From Sulfobacillus sp. (GTDB lineage: Bacteria > Bacillota > Sulfobacillia > Sulfobacillales > Sulfobacillaceae), in contig DAIDDL010000003.1 in NCBI GenBank assembly GCA_027309085.1, positions 109,174-173,173 on the forward strand: DNA of 64,000 nt. Reading direction: 5' to 3'. The notes beneath the pieces were generated by a model that saw only the letters and a program-made list of their open reading frames with translations, was not told where the DNA came from and searched no databases. The position numbers were made by a program, and so were the translations under genes. Shown one piece after another: positions 1-9,346 of this stretch (within the stretch, counting starts at the first letter, position 1; each line of letters begins with the position of its first letter).

Positions 1-1
1 T

Positions 2-739
2 TATGTCATGGAGTATCGGCCCGGATTCGTTATGGATCACACACTACCATCTAACTTGGCACAATCGGTTTCTTGGGGAGATGCGATTTCCCGGTCCTTT
101 GTCCTTACGTTTTGCCAGATACACGACCTTGACTGGGAAAGTGCTGGACTTAGTGAGTTTAGCCATCCTCACGACTTCCTGAAGAGGCAGGTGTCGCGGT
201 GGATTGAACGGTATAATCTTGCAACGACGGAGCGCTTTGCTATGGTGAGAAGCCTTACGGACTGGCTTTCCACTAACATTCCCGACAGCGGGCCCCCAAC
301 GGTGATCCATAATGATTTTAAACTTAACAACTTAATTGTAGAACCGACCCGACCGGACAGGATATTGGCCGTTGTTGATTGGGAAATGTCAACAGTTGGT
401 GATCCGTTATTTGATCTGGGTTTCGCACTGATTTATTGGCAAGAGTCGTCTGATCCACCAGAAATCAGGGAGATCATGCGTACGGCGACTGAACTGCCAG
501 GCTTTTGGAGCCGCTATCAAATAGCTGAAGAATACGGCCGCGTGAGTGGAAGGTCTTTGGAAACATTGCCATATTATATTGTGCTAGGCTATTTCAAGTT
601 AGCGGTCATTTTCCAACAAATATACCGCCGCTGGCAGTGTGGCCAGACCTCAGATCCTCGCTTTGCAAAGATGGGACAGCATGCACGGACCTTGATAGAG
701 CATGCAAGCGGTTTAACAACCCTGCGTGATGTGGGATAG
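2..739 (+). CDS. APH-family phosphotransferase, 5'-truncated by window edge
   Basis: This is the C-terminal part of a kinase-like protein of the aminoglycoside/choline phosphotransferase fold, of the kind found alone or next to acyl-CoA dehydrogenases (ACAD10/11 type). The frame is open to the window edge, and the residues before the first ATG (Y-V) already fit the family, so the true start lies upstream. The catalytic loop reads VIHNDFKLNNLI (the usual HxDxxxxN pattern) and the metal-binding segment reads VVDWEMSTVGDP. These proteins are thought to phosphorylate small hydroxylated metabolites, often hydroxyacyl compounds; the substrate here is unknown. It lies about 110 bp upstream of an HpaB-family oxygenase, consistent with an acyl/aromatic catabolic context. 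Confidence 0.8.
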   Translation, partial: YVMEYRPGFVMDHTLPSNLAQSVSWGDAISRSFVLTFCQIHDLDWESAGLSEFSHPHDFLKRQVSRWIERYNLATTERFAMVRSLTDWLSTNIPDSGPPTVIHNDFKLNNLIVEPTRPDRILAVVDWEMSTVGDPLFDLGFALIYWQESSDPPEIREIMRTATELPGFWSRYQIAEEYGRVSGRSLETLPYYIVLGYFKLAVIFQQIYRRWQCGQTSDPRFAKMGQHARTLIEHASGLTTLRDVG

Positions 740-842
740 CGAACGAGAGACCTATCCATAGGTTAAAAGATATTACCGATGTATTTATCTTTGGCAAAGA
801 TGATGATATAGTGCTTACATACCTAAATACCAACTAGTCAGT

Positions 843-2309
843 TTGGAGATGATGGCATTGTTGCAAGATGAAGAAGCATATTACCGTTCTTTACAAGATG
901 GTCGGCGTGTATTTTATCGTGGTGAAATAATACAGGATGTGATGCAACATCCTGTATTATCCTCTGCGATCCGCCATGCAGCTGTGGACTTTCGCATGGC
1001 GCATGATCCTCAGTATCAAGAACTTGCGGTGATCGACGATCTCCACGATCCGTACAGCCGTTTCTATCAGATCCCTAAAAGCGCATCGGACTTGAAAAAG
1101 AGAAGAGACCTAATTGCCGAAGGCACTCGCCTAGGCGGTACGGTCGTTCCATTAATTCATGAAATCGGTACGGATGCGATTTGGGGATTGATGGAATCGA
1201 CTTATCTATTGGATCGTGATTACGGCACGCAGTATAGCGAACGCGTGAAGAATTTTTGGGAGCAAGCCCGTCATCATGATTATGCGTTAGCGGTTGCCCA
1301 GACTGACGTGAAAGGTGATCGCAGCAAGCGCCCGGCAGAACAAGTTGACCCGGATATGTATCTGCGAATCGTAAAGCGAACCCCCGATGGGATCGTTGTT
1401 CGGGGGGCGAAAGTACACACATCTGTCTCCGTTAATGCAAACTGGCTCATTGTACTCCCAACCCGTGAACTTCGGGAATCGGATAAGGATTACGCCGTAG
1501 CGTTTGCCATCCCCGTGAATACACCTGGTCTGACATTAGTGGCCAGTCCTTTCTTGAGTGGCCCCTATCGCGACATGGAACGGCCGATCAGTAGTCATCA
1601 CAAGATGGTAGAAACCTTTACTTGGTTCGATGATGTCTTCGTTCCTTATGACAATGTCTTTTTGAACGGAGAGTGGCAGGCGGCAGGCACGATGGCTAAG
1701 GCTTTTGTGGAATTCCACCGATTTACTGCTGTGTCTTATAAATTACCCTTGCTTGAGGCGCTGACAGGGGTTGCTTCGCTCCTTGTGCGCTATAACGGGT
1801 TAACTAAGGCGCGGCACATTCAAAATGCGCTAAGTGATTTAGTGCTCTATGAGATGACGGTGCGGTCCATTTTGGACAATGCGGCGGATCGGGGGGAATG
1901 GGTAGAGCCAGGTATCTTTCGGCCCAATATCCCATTGGTCAATTTAGCTAAATATCACTTTGCCACAGGGCTTCACCAAGCATTCCATCACGTTCAGGAC
2001 ATTGCTGGAGGGATGTTAGTGACGGCGCCGTCAGCAGAAGACATGGTGCATCCGGAGATCGGACCAGTACTCAACCGTTATTTGCAAGGACAAAACATAA
2101 ACGGCAAACAACGGCTGCAAGCACTCTATTTAGCTAGCGACTTGGTGGCATCTGACTTAGCCGCATATCATCTCGTGCTTGCGGTGCATGCGGAAGGATC
2201 GATTGAAGCGGAAAAAATGACCGCGGTGAAGGCATATCCATGGGGGCATGCTGAGTCTGAAGCCAAGCGATTGGCTGGAATTAAGGAAGAACAGCCTCCG
2301 CAGGTATAA
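843..2309 (+). CDS. 4-hydroxyphenylacetate 3-hydroxylase (HpaB) family oxygenase
   Basis: The 488-residue product matches the length and landmarks of the FADH2-using oxygenase component of two-component hydroxylases: AVAQTDVKGDRS near residue 155, DPDMYLRIVKRTPDGIVVRGAK, then the central TSVSVNANWLIVLP segment. The related 4-hydroxybutyryl-CoA dehydratase uses three cysteines and one histidine for an iron-sulfur cluster; those cysteines are absent, so a flavin monooxygenase or another dehydratase-like activity is preferred. Such enzymes need a flavin reductase; none is adjacent, and the only flavin-reductase-like gene is near 61.6 kb. The listed start is TTG; ATG codons at 849 and 852 are alternatives, since the GGAG at 845 would serve the later ones. 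Substrate is probably an aromatic or cyclic compound, judged from the neighbours. Confidence 0.8.
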   Translation: MEMMALLQDEEAYYRSLQDGRRVFYRGEIIQDVMQHPVLSSAIRHAAVDFRMAHDPQYQELAVIDDLHDPYSRFYQIPKSASDLKKRRDLIAEGTRLGGTVVPLIHEIGTDAIWGLMESTYLLDRDYGTQYSERVKNFWEQARHHDYALAVAQTDVKGDRSKRPAEQVDPDMYLRIVKRTPDGIVVRGAKVHTSVSVNANWLIVLPTRELRESDKDYAVAFAIPVNTPGLTLVASPFLSGPYRDMERPISSHHKMVETFTWFDDVFVPYDNVFLNGEWQAAGTMAKAFVEFHRFTAVSYKLPLLEALTGVASLLVRYNGLTKARHIQNALSDLVLYEMTVRSILDNAADRGEWVEPGIFRPNIPLVNLAKYHFATGLHQAFHHVQDIAGGMLVTAPSAEDMVHPEIGPVLNRYLQGQNINGKQRLQALYLASDLVASDLAAYHLVLAVHAEGSIEAEKMTAVKAYPWGHAESEAKRLAGIKEEQPPQV

Positions 2310-2507
2310 GGGCAGCGTTGGCGCGACGATGAGCTTCTGCTTTGGCGGAGTTAAAAAGTGGTGTTTAATCCCCGGAATTCTTGAGTAAATAGGATTCTGG
2401 GGTTGCGGGCTTGAAAGCGTTGGGATGAAAACGCCGGGTGACCCTTGGTGAATATCGTGGGGCTGGATTGCAAGAAACGAAATTCAAAGAGAGGTGTGAA
2501 GTGCGGT

Positions 2508-3686
2508 ATGGTCGAAGATGTGATGATTGTGGATGGTGTGCGTCTGCCTATAGGATCATTTGGTGGTCGTCTCAAGTCCACAGCGGCCCACGAAATGGGC
2601 GGAATTGTCGTGCAGGAAACTTTAAAGCGTGCACAGGTTGCCCCCGAAGCAGTGGATGAAGTGATCATGGGATGCGTAGGGCAGGTGTCGGGGGACGCCT
2701 ACATTGGACGCCGAATTGCGTTGCATGCAGGGCTTCCCGTTACATCGACTGCGCAGACCGTTAATCGATTGTGTGGGTCGGGCCTGCAAGCCATCATATC
2801 GGGAGCTCAATGGTTAAAAGCTGGAGATGCCTCTGTCATCGTGGCAGGCGGGGCGGAGAACATGAGCCGCTTGCCCTATTATGTGTGGAACCGCTGGGGC
2901 CGACGGCTGGGTAACGGGGAACTCGAAGATGGTGTGCTCAGCACGGTAACCGATCCCTTTGCACACTATGCTATGGGTGTCACTGCTGAGATTGTCGCCC
3001 AACGTTTTCATGTTTCACGCGAGGATCAAGATCAACTGGCTTGGGACTCGCAGCAGCGTGCCTCTCAAGCAATAAATTCCGGGCGCTTTACCGAACAGAT
3101 CGTCCCTATTTCCGTTAGTGAAGGGCGGCATCAGGAGATATTTCAAGTTGATGAACATCCGCGCAATAGCACGATGGAGCAACTTGGCCAGCTGCGCCCA
3201 GTATTTCGCAAGGATGGTACCGTAACTGCTGGAAATTCTTCAGGAATTAATGACGGCGCAGCTGCCGTACTCATGATGACTGCCTCTGAGTCCTCGCGCA
3301 GACAACTTCGGCCACGCGCGCGTCTCGTCAGTTATGCCGTGGCGGGCGTGGAACCAGAAATTATGGGTTATGCTCCTGTGGACGCTATTGCAAAAGTCTT
3401 GCAGCGCGCTGGCCTGACCATAGGTCAAATGGACTTGGTCGAATTGAATGAAGCTTTCGCAGCGCAAACTGTGGCGGTAGTGCGCGATGCTCATTTAAAT
3501 TGGGAGCGGACCAATGTCAACGGAGGGGCGATCGCCTTAGGTCATCCATTGGGTGCCACAGGGGCTATTTTAACAGTCAAACTACTATATGAACTGGAAG
3601 CGCGTGGAATGCGATATGGGTTGGTTACGATGTGTATAGGCGGGGGGCAAGGGATCGCCGCGATTTTCGAGAATCTTCGGCGATAG
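2508..3686 (+). CDS. Thiolase (acetyl-CoA acyltransferase), copy 1
   Basis: A 392-residue thiolase catalysing thiolytic cleavage of 3-ketoacyl-CoA, or the reverse condensation. The nucleophilic cysteine is in NRLCGSGLQ (about residue 89), the family NEAFAAQ motif and the GHPLGATGA histidine motif are present, and the second active-site cysteine is in CIGGGQG near the C terminus. The start at 2508 is chosen because an AGAGG site lies about 13 bases upstream and the protein then begins MVEDVMIVDG like the family; the open frame extends further upstream without homology. A very similar paralogue is at 28465. It probably performs the last step of an aromatic or acyl-CoA pathway. Confidence 0.93.
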   Translation: MVEDVMIVDGVRLPIGSFGGRLKSTAAHEMGGIVVQETLKRAQVAPEAVDEVIMGCVGQVSGDAYIGRRIALHAGLPVTSTAQTVNRLCGSGLQAIISGAQWLKAGDASVIVAGGAENMSRLPYYVWNRWGRRLGNGELEDGVLSTVTDPFAHYAMGVTAEIVAQRFHVSREDQDQLAWDSQQRASQAINSGRFTEQIVPISVSEGRHQEIFQVDEHPRNSTMEQLGQLRPVFRKDGTVTAGNSSGINDGAAAVLMMTASESSRRQLRPRARLVSYAVAGVEPEIMGYAPVDAIAKVLQRAGLTIGQMDLVELNEAFAAQTVAVVRDAHLNWERTNVNGGAIALGHPLGATGAILTVKLLYELEARGMRYGLVTMCIGGGQGIAAIFENLRR

Positions 3687-4258
3687 CGAATACATTGCAT
3701 TGCTGCCGAGATTGCTCTATTTGGGTCCTGATGTGGAGCAGGAACAAATCGTTATCCGTAGCTATGATGTGATAACCCACCATTTCCCATCAGCTGCCTC
3801 AGTAACATCGCACCAGAGAGCGGATTGCTTTCGCCTGATCTAATTTGGCAACCACAATACTTTTTAGCACGGTACATCAAATTCATAAATTATCGTAATA
3901 GTCGGTATTGAGCATAGGACTTGAATATACCGTCTGAGTGGTCTGGAAGAACATTTTTGTTCTAGCGACAGGTAGCGCCTCTTTAATAGGTGAATGGGGC
4001 ACGCTCTCACGGTGCATGTAGGTGTCTTGAATTGACCAGATGTCCTGGGCCCTTCTACAGAAGTGATGGAGGAGACACATTAGTAGTAAGTTCTTGAGAC
4101 AATCCTATCAATTCGACATGCCCATAGGGGTAAGGGGAGGCCAAAAATGGAGAAGAACAACATGCGGGAGGGAGGTGGTGCGACGCGACGGTGGGAAGAC
4201 TCATCATGCACGATATGGAAGATTACACCAGGAACGCAGTCAAATTACGAAAGGATGA
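3687..4258. other. Intergenic region, 572 bp, no gene seen
   Basis: No ORF with family resemblance, no clear terminator and no tRNA was recognised. It separates the thiolase from the MFS gene and presumably holds the MFS promoter; an AAAGGA ribosome binding site sits at its right edge. Confidence 0.5.
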
Positions 4259-5659
4259 GTGTACTTGAGTACAATAATACCTTTAGATTCCGATAAGGAT
4301 CTGGTGGCACGGTTAGACCGTATTCCCGTATGGCCGTATCGAACCTCAGTGCTATGGGTAATCGGTATTGGGTATTTATTGGCGTTCTTTGACATTACTA
4401 ATGTGGGATTTGCCTTGCCTGTGATCAGCAAGCAGTTTCACATCGCGGCGAGCGCCGCCGCGATTCCTATTACCGCGAGCTTGTTAGGGTACATCTTAGG
4501 ATCGTATGTTAATAGTACTTTTGCTGATGCCCGTGGGCGAAAAGTCGCGATTATGTCGGCGACCGTGCTCTTTACGGTCGGCTCCATCGCCTGTGCAGCA
4601 TCGTTTGACCTGACGTGGCTCATTATATGGCGGTTTATTACGGGCATGGGAATTGGTGCCGAAATTGCCGCGATCTCTGCGTATGTTGGAGAGGTGTCAC
4701 CAGCGCCCATTCGCGGACGTTACACTGGCTGGGCCAATGTTTTTGCCTTTTCCGGCTTTGCCGTGGTTCCGTTTGTCGCTTTAGCTTTAGTGCCACATTT
4801 CACTTGGGGTTGGCGTGGTCTGTTTTTTGTGGGGGCGCTAGGGGGGTTGACGTTGTTTTGGTCTGCGCGCATGCCCGAGTCTGCGCGGTGGCTGTTAGCT
4901 CACGGGCGTGTAGCTGAGGCGGAACGGGTGATCATGGAGGCGGAGCGAGTTGCAATAAACAAGACAAAAGGGGTGTTGCCTGAACCTATAATTCTCGCGG
5001 GAGAGACTCATAGCCAGGAATTTCCTACCCGTGCATTGCTCAAGAATCCCTATGTTGGACGGCTCGTGCTATTGCTACTTATATGGACATTTATGTATTT
5101 AAGTGATTACGCATGGCTGGGACTGGCTCCGACATTTTTGGTAGACAAAGGATATTCATTAACCAACAGTATTGTGTTTCTGTTGGTGACGGGAATCGGA
5201 TATCCTGTAGGAGCGCTAACCGCGGCATGGCTGGGCGACCGATTCGAACGAAAGTATTCGATCTTGGTTGGCATTTTAGTCTGGGTGATTGGTCTCATTG
5301 TCATTGGCGTCATCCCGACACCTATTATCATTTATATCGTCGGCTTCGTTCTGTCTGCTGCTCTCACATTCTTCTTTCCACTCTTATATGCCTTAACGGC
5401 TGAAAGCTTCCCAACGCGGGCGCGTGCATCTGGTGTGGCGTTAACTGATGGCGTTGGGCATATTGGGGGAGCTTTGGCTCCTATTTTGGCCATGGGCGCT
5501 TATGTGGCATTTGGCTCGCAGGGCTTTATGGTAGCATTTCTCTATATGGCAGCGACCGGACTGGTCAGTGCTCTATTGGTGCCGTTCGGCATTAAAGCAA
5601 CCCGCCAGTCTCTAGAAGTCGTGGATGACGATACGACTTTGACAACCTCTGTTTCCTAA
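4259..5659 (+). CDS. MFS transporter, 12 TM, organic/aromatic acid porter type
   Basis: A 466-residue major facilitator protein with about 12 hydrophobic segments. After TM2 it has the conserved loop D-A-R-G-R-K, and the second half has an equivalent WLGDRFERKYS loop. The TM4-TM5 region (RFITGMGIGAEIAAISAYVGEVSP) and PESARWLLAHGR after TM6 are typical of sugar-porter and aromatic-acid/H+ symporter groups. Start is GTG, 5 bases after AAAGGA. Located between a thiolase and a benzoate-CoA-ligase-like gene, it probably imports the aromatic or carboxylic acid degraded here; the exact substrate cannot be read from sequence. Confidence 0.88.
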   Translation: MYLSTIIPLDSDKDLVARLDRIPVWPYRTSVLWVIGIGYLLAFFDITNVGFALPVISKQFHIAASAAAIPITASLLGYILGSYVNSTFADARGRKVAIMSATVLFTVGSIACAASFDLTWLIIWRFITGMGIGAEIAAISAYVGEVSPAPIRGRYTGWANVFAFSGFAVVPFVALALVPHFTWGWRGLFFVGALGGLTLFWSARMPESARWLLAHGRVAEAERVIMEAERVAINKTKGVLPEPIILAGETHSQEFPTRALLKNPYVGRLVLLLLIWTFMYLSDYAWLGLAPTFLVDKGYSLTNSIVFLLVTGIGYPVGALTAAWLGDRFERKYSILVGILVWVIGLIVIGVIPTPIIIYIVGFVLSAALTFFFPLLYALTAESFPTRARASGVALTDGVGHIGGALAPILAMGAYVAFGSQGFMVAFLYMAATGLVSALLVPFGIKATRQSLEVVDDDTTLTTSVS

Positions 5660-5688
5660 AGGCCTGCAAACACAACTCAGTCTGTGCG

Positions 5689-5716
5689 AGAGCCCGGAGC
5701 AACCTACGGGCTTTTC
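5689..5716 (+). terminator. Rho-independent terminator after MFS gene
   Basis: Arms AGAGCCCG and CGGGCTTT (8 pairs including one G-T) close a loop of about 10 bases and run into a short T tract, 30 bases after the MFS stop codon. Confidence 0.55.
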
Positions 5717-6142
5717 CGCAGGCTGCCCTTTTGTCGCCTCTTCTTGAGCAATTTGTTTCTATAGGAGAAGGATTAGCTCGATTAATCGTCCGCATGGGTG
5801 AAAATCACCGAAGACCCTTCGATCCGCGAGAGTATCAAAATCCCAGATCATCCCCACAGGGCTGATGGCTTCGATGCACCCCCGCGACTGCAATCCACGA
5901 TGGGACGGTAGACCTGAACAGGGAGATTGGATTGTAATACTGGAGATCCAGCGGACAGCAGCACAGCTACGGGCGCGGAAAGGACCAGAATTGTTGTAGG
6001 AACAAGTTCGAGAAGGAAACGCTTAATAGAGAAATAATGATACAAGACGGAATTGACAGAATAACTAGGCTATAGAGAGATAAATGCGGTAGGCGCTGCC
6101 ATACCGCATTTGAATTTACATAGTGCTAAATATAATAATGCG
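5717..6142. other. Intergenic region, about 430 bp, no gene seen
   Basis: No convincing coding sequence. The right part is AT-rich and leads into an inverted repeat ahead of the next gene. Confidence 0.45.
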
Positions 6143-6158
6143 TATTACAACCGTAATA
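6143..6158. promoter_or_regulatory. Inverted repeat upstream of chimeric acyl-CoA gene
   Basis: TATTAC and GTAATA form a perfect 6+6 dyad with a 4-base spacer, 45 bases before the start at 6204, in an AT-rich promoter-like stretch. It has the look of an operator (TetR- or GntR-like spacing). The regulator is unknown; the nearby PaaX-type protein is one candidate. Confidence 0.35.
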
Positions 6159-6203
6159 TATTTAAAACGAACCACACAAAAGAACTAGGGAGGATGAACG
6201 GTT

Positions 6204-7673
6204 ATGAAATTTACTGAATTAGGACTAGAACATTTCAAGACGCGCGTGGAGGAAGGGGTGGGGATATTAGAAATTAATAGACCGCCGGCCAATGCGCATA
6301 ATCTGGAAGTGTTGCAGGAGCTGGACCAGGCAATTATGGCCATTCGATTTGATAACGATGTCAAGGCTGTCATCTTTACCAGTGCACTCGCGAGGTTTTT
6401 TTCTGCAGGGTTTGACATTACCGTGCTGCGGGATCAAACGCCAGAATATGTCGGACTGTCCAGCCAGTTTAGCAAAGAAGTGATGCTGAAAATTCAGAGT
6501 ACGCGTAAGATCTTCATTGCCGCGATCAATGGCCACTGCATGGGAGGCGGACTGGAGTTGGCCATGGCAGAGAGCAGCAGTCCGCGCTACCTCAGGAACC
6601 GAGAACCCGGGCCCGATGACCCGGCATTTTGGCTGTACAGTTCAGGGAGCACCGGGGCTCCTAAGGCGGCTGTGCATCTGCACAAAGACATGATGGTGTG
6701 CAACCGCCTCTATGCGGAAGGTATCTTGCACATTACGCAACAGGATCGACTCTTCTCAGCTTCGAAACTCTTCTTTGCTTATGGGCTCGGAAATGGTTCA
6801 TATTTCGCGTTGGCCAATGAAGCCTCCGTTGTTTTGGAACCGCGCAAGCCCGACGCTTTGACGGTGCTTCAAGATATTGCTCACTATCGCCCGACAATCT
6901 TCTTCGGGGTTCCTACGTTATTCAATGCGATATTGCGCCATCCTCAAAGCCGAGATCATGACCTGAGCTCACTCCGGGCGTGCGTCTCGGCGGGTGAACC
7001 GTTGCCCGCTGAAATCTATACACGGTGGAAAACGGCGTATGGCGTAGAGATCCTTGACGGCATCGGGTCGACGGAAGTGTTGCACATTTATATTTCCAAA
7101 CGCCCGGGGCAATCGACACCAGGAAACACAGGTTCGGTGGTGCCTGGCTATGCCGTTCAAATTCTCGATGATCAGATGCACGTGGTGGACCCCGGGACAG
7201 TGGGAGATCTCTATGTTCAGGGAGACAGCATCTCCCCGTATTATTGGGGTCAGTATCAAAAAACTCGGAGTAGTATGATTGGGGAGTGGTTTAAGACGGG
7301 GGACAAGTACTATGAAGATGGGGATGGGCACTTTGTATACTGCGGGCGGTCAGATGACATGATTAAGGCGGGTGGGATCTGGGTGTCTCCCATAGAAGTG
7401 GAAAACGTTCTCCTAGAGCATCCAGCAGTGGCCGAAACGGCCGTAATTGGGGTCTTAGATGCTGACGATCTGGCCAAACCCGTTGCCTATGTGGTTCTTG
7501 GGGATGAGGAGAATCCCTCAGAACGCCTTGCTACGGAATTGCAAGAGTTTGTGAAGGGTCGGCTAGCGCACTATAAATATCCCCGCGAAATCCATTTTGT
7601 CGAGGAGCTTCCCAAAACGGCTAGTGGCAAGATTCAGCGGTATCGACTGCGTAATGGCATGGTAACATCATGA
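6204..7673 (+). pseudogene. Chimeric ORF: enoyl-CoA hydratase N-half fused to benzoate-CoA ligase C-part
   Basis: The 489-residue ORF joins two unrelated enzymes in frame. Residues 1-122 are the N-terminal half of a crotonase/enoyl-CoA hydratase, with the oxyanion-hole segments SAGFDIT and GHCMGGGLELAMA; the protein then switches abruptly near base 6569. From about residue 140 it is a benzoate-CoA-ligase-type AMP-forming ligase with DDPAFWLYSSGSTGAPKAAVH (P-loop), the adenylate motif DGIGSTEVLHIY, WFKTGDKY and a C-terminal catalytic lysine in PKTASGKIQRYR. The crotonase lacks its second half; the ligase lacks roughly its first 160-170 residues. I read this as the product of a deletion between two adjacent genes, although the ORF stays open and could be expressed (AGGGAGG-like site before ATG 6204). 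Its last codons overlap the next gene. Confidence 0.8.
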
Positions 7674-8560
7674 GCAAGGTCCTGTCCTTGGCGGACGCCA
7701 TCCACGAATATATTACTCCGCACTGCTCCGTCTTTATCGGGGCCGCCCATGAAGCCCTCATTCCCTTTGCGGCGGTTTATGAAATCATACGCCAGGGAAC
7801 TCAGCACTTGACGTTTTGTGCACCTATCTCTGATATTGCGAGTGACCTCTTGGTGGGGGCTGGATTGGTGGATTGCATTCATGCGGCCTGGTCGGGGAAT
7901 GTCTCTGGGGGTCTCGGACATAATCTGCGCCGTGCGGCGGAACATGGAGTGCCCCATGCGGTCGAGATGGTCGATTACAGCAATTATGCCATGGCGTTGG
8001 CCTTGCAAGCGGCTGCGATGGGTGTCCCATTTTTGCCGACACGCAGTTTGAACGGCTCGGACCTAATCCGCAGCCGCGCGGGGTTTGAGCCATTTATGTG
8101 GCATGGACAGCCATTGGTTGCCGTGCCTGCCTTGCAGCCCGATGTAGTCATTCTCGGGGTGCAAAAAGCTGACGCTGACGGGAATGCCACCATTGACGGT
8201 CCCGTCGGCATGACCCACGAGTCCTTAATGGCCGCTCGCCACGTCGTGGTACTATGCGAGGAACTGGTGGCGAAAGGACATCTTGGCCAGGAATCATGGC
8301 ATCTAACAGTTCCGGGCTTCTTGGTGGATGCTGTGGTAGCAGTTCCTTATGCGTTCCATCCTTCGCCGTGTCTCGGCTACTACGGGCGGGATACGGCATT
8401 CTTCCAACAATATCATCGGGAAAGTCGTGATCCTCAGGAATTTCGCCAGTGGTTGCAGGATTGGGTTTACGTGGATGGTCACGCCGACTACCTGCGCCGT
8501 TTGGGCAAAGACCGGCTGACCCATGTCAAGAGTGAGGAGGGTGTGATGTCATGGCCCTGA
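7670..8560 (+). CDS. CoA-transferase family subunit A (IpdA/GctA-like)
   Basis: A 296-residue alpha subunit of the class I CoA-transferase superfamily. Recognisable parts are the N-terminal LADAIHEYITPHCSVFIGAAHEA region, the LTFCAPISDIASDLLVGAG stretch, and the ADADGNATIDGP motif common to both subunits. It resembles glutaconate CoA-transferase and the IpdA subunit of the actinobacterial ring-opening hydrolase more than succinyl-CoA:3-ketoacid transferases. It overlaps the chimeric ORF upstream by 4 bases (ATGA) and subunit B downstream by 10 bases, so the two are translationally coupled. It probably transfers CoA, or hydrolyses a cyclic diketone-CoA, in the aromatic/alicyclic pathway. Confidence 0.85.
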   Translation: MSKVLSLADAIHEYITPHCSVFIGAAHEALIPFAAVYEIIRQGTQHLTFCAPISDIASDLLVGAGLVDCIHAAWSGNVSGGLGHNLRRAAEHGVPHAVEMVDYSNYAMALALQAAAMGVPFLPTRSLNGSDLIRSRAGFEPFMWHGQPLVAVPALQPDVVILGVQKADADGNATIDGPVGMTHESLMAARHVVVLCEELVAKGHLGQESWHLTVPGFLVDAVVAVPYAFHPSPCLGYYGRDTAFFQQYHRESRDPQEFRQWLQDWVYVDGHADYLRRLGKDRLTHVKSEEGVMSWP

Positions 8561-9324
8561 AAGAGCCCAACCCCGTCCAGATGATGGTCATTGAGGCAGC
8601 CCGGCACATTCGCGATGGCGAAATTGCGAACGTGGGGATGCGTTTGCCATTGCTCGCTTTTGCTCTGGCTAAGATGACCCATGCGCCTCATGCTCTCGGC
8701 TTTTTCGATGCGGGCATTGTGCGTTCTTTGCCGGTCCAAAAGGCTTTTGTCACCATGTGTGATGCGGAAAACGTGCGGGGCAGCGTCTGGTGCACTGATA
8801 TGATGGATTTGATGAATTTGATGCAGCGGGGCAAAGTGGATGTGGGGGTCTTAGGTGGTGCTGAGGTGGACGGCTTCGGCAATCTGAACACGTCCTATAT
8901 TGGCCCGGCCGACGCCCCACGGGTCAAACTGCCCGGTTCCGGAGGAGCGTGTGACATTGCCATGCTCAGCCGCCGCACGGTCATCATGATGGCGCACGAC
9001 AAGCGCCGGCTGGTGTCCCGTGTGCAGTACATCACCTCGCTGGGCTATGGGCACGATGGGCGAGAACGTGAGCGCCTCCACATTGGAGGAGGGCCAGAAG
9101 TTTTGGTGACTGACCGCGCCACCTTTACCTTTCACAATGATGAGCATCGCGCCGCCTTGCACAGTATTCATCCAGGTTTTACGCTAAGCGAAGTGACCGA
9201 CCGCACGGGGTGGGAGATTATTCCTCACGGGGCAGTCCCCTTGCAGACGAAACTGCCCTCAGATACGGAGTGGAGCGCCTTAGGCCGACTCGATCCGGAC
9301 GGTTTCTGGACGGGAGGCGGTTAA
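8551..9324 (+). CDS. CoA-transferase family subunit B (IpdB-like)
   Basis: A 257-residue beta subunit that pairs with the preceding gene. It has the DVGVLGGAEVDGFGNLNTS segment and the LPGSGGACDIAM motif that mark the glutaconate CoA-transferase B/IpdB branch. A glutamate in the position of the transferase nucleophile is not obvious, as also reported for IpdB, where the complex acts as a C-C hydrolase. Known family facts therefore favour ring hydrolysis of a CoA-bound cyclic ketone as a real alternative to CoA transfer. The start overlaps the end of subunit A. Confidence 0.83.
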   Translation: MALKEPNPVQMMVIEAARHIRDGEIANVGMRLPLLAFALAKMTHAPHALGFFDAGIVRSLPVQKAFVTMCDAENVRGSVWCTDMMDLMNLMQRGKVDVGVLGGAEVDGFGNLNTSYIGPADAPRVKLPGSGGACDIAMLSRRTVIMMAHDKRRLVSRVQYITSLGYGHDGRERERLHIGGGPEVLVTDRATFTFHNDEHRAALHSIHPGFTLSEVTDRTGWEIIPHGAVPLQTKLPSDTEWSALGRLDPDGFWTGGG

Positions 9325-9346
9325 TAAGCATCATGGGGGTACCGGA

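Noticed and set aside
843..2309. 4-hydroxybutyryl-CoA dehydratase
   Set aside because: Same fold family, but the cysteines that bind its iron-sulfur cluster are absent, so a flavin-dependent hydroxylase-type protein is preferred.
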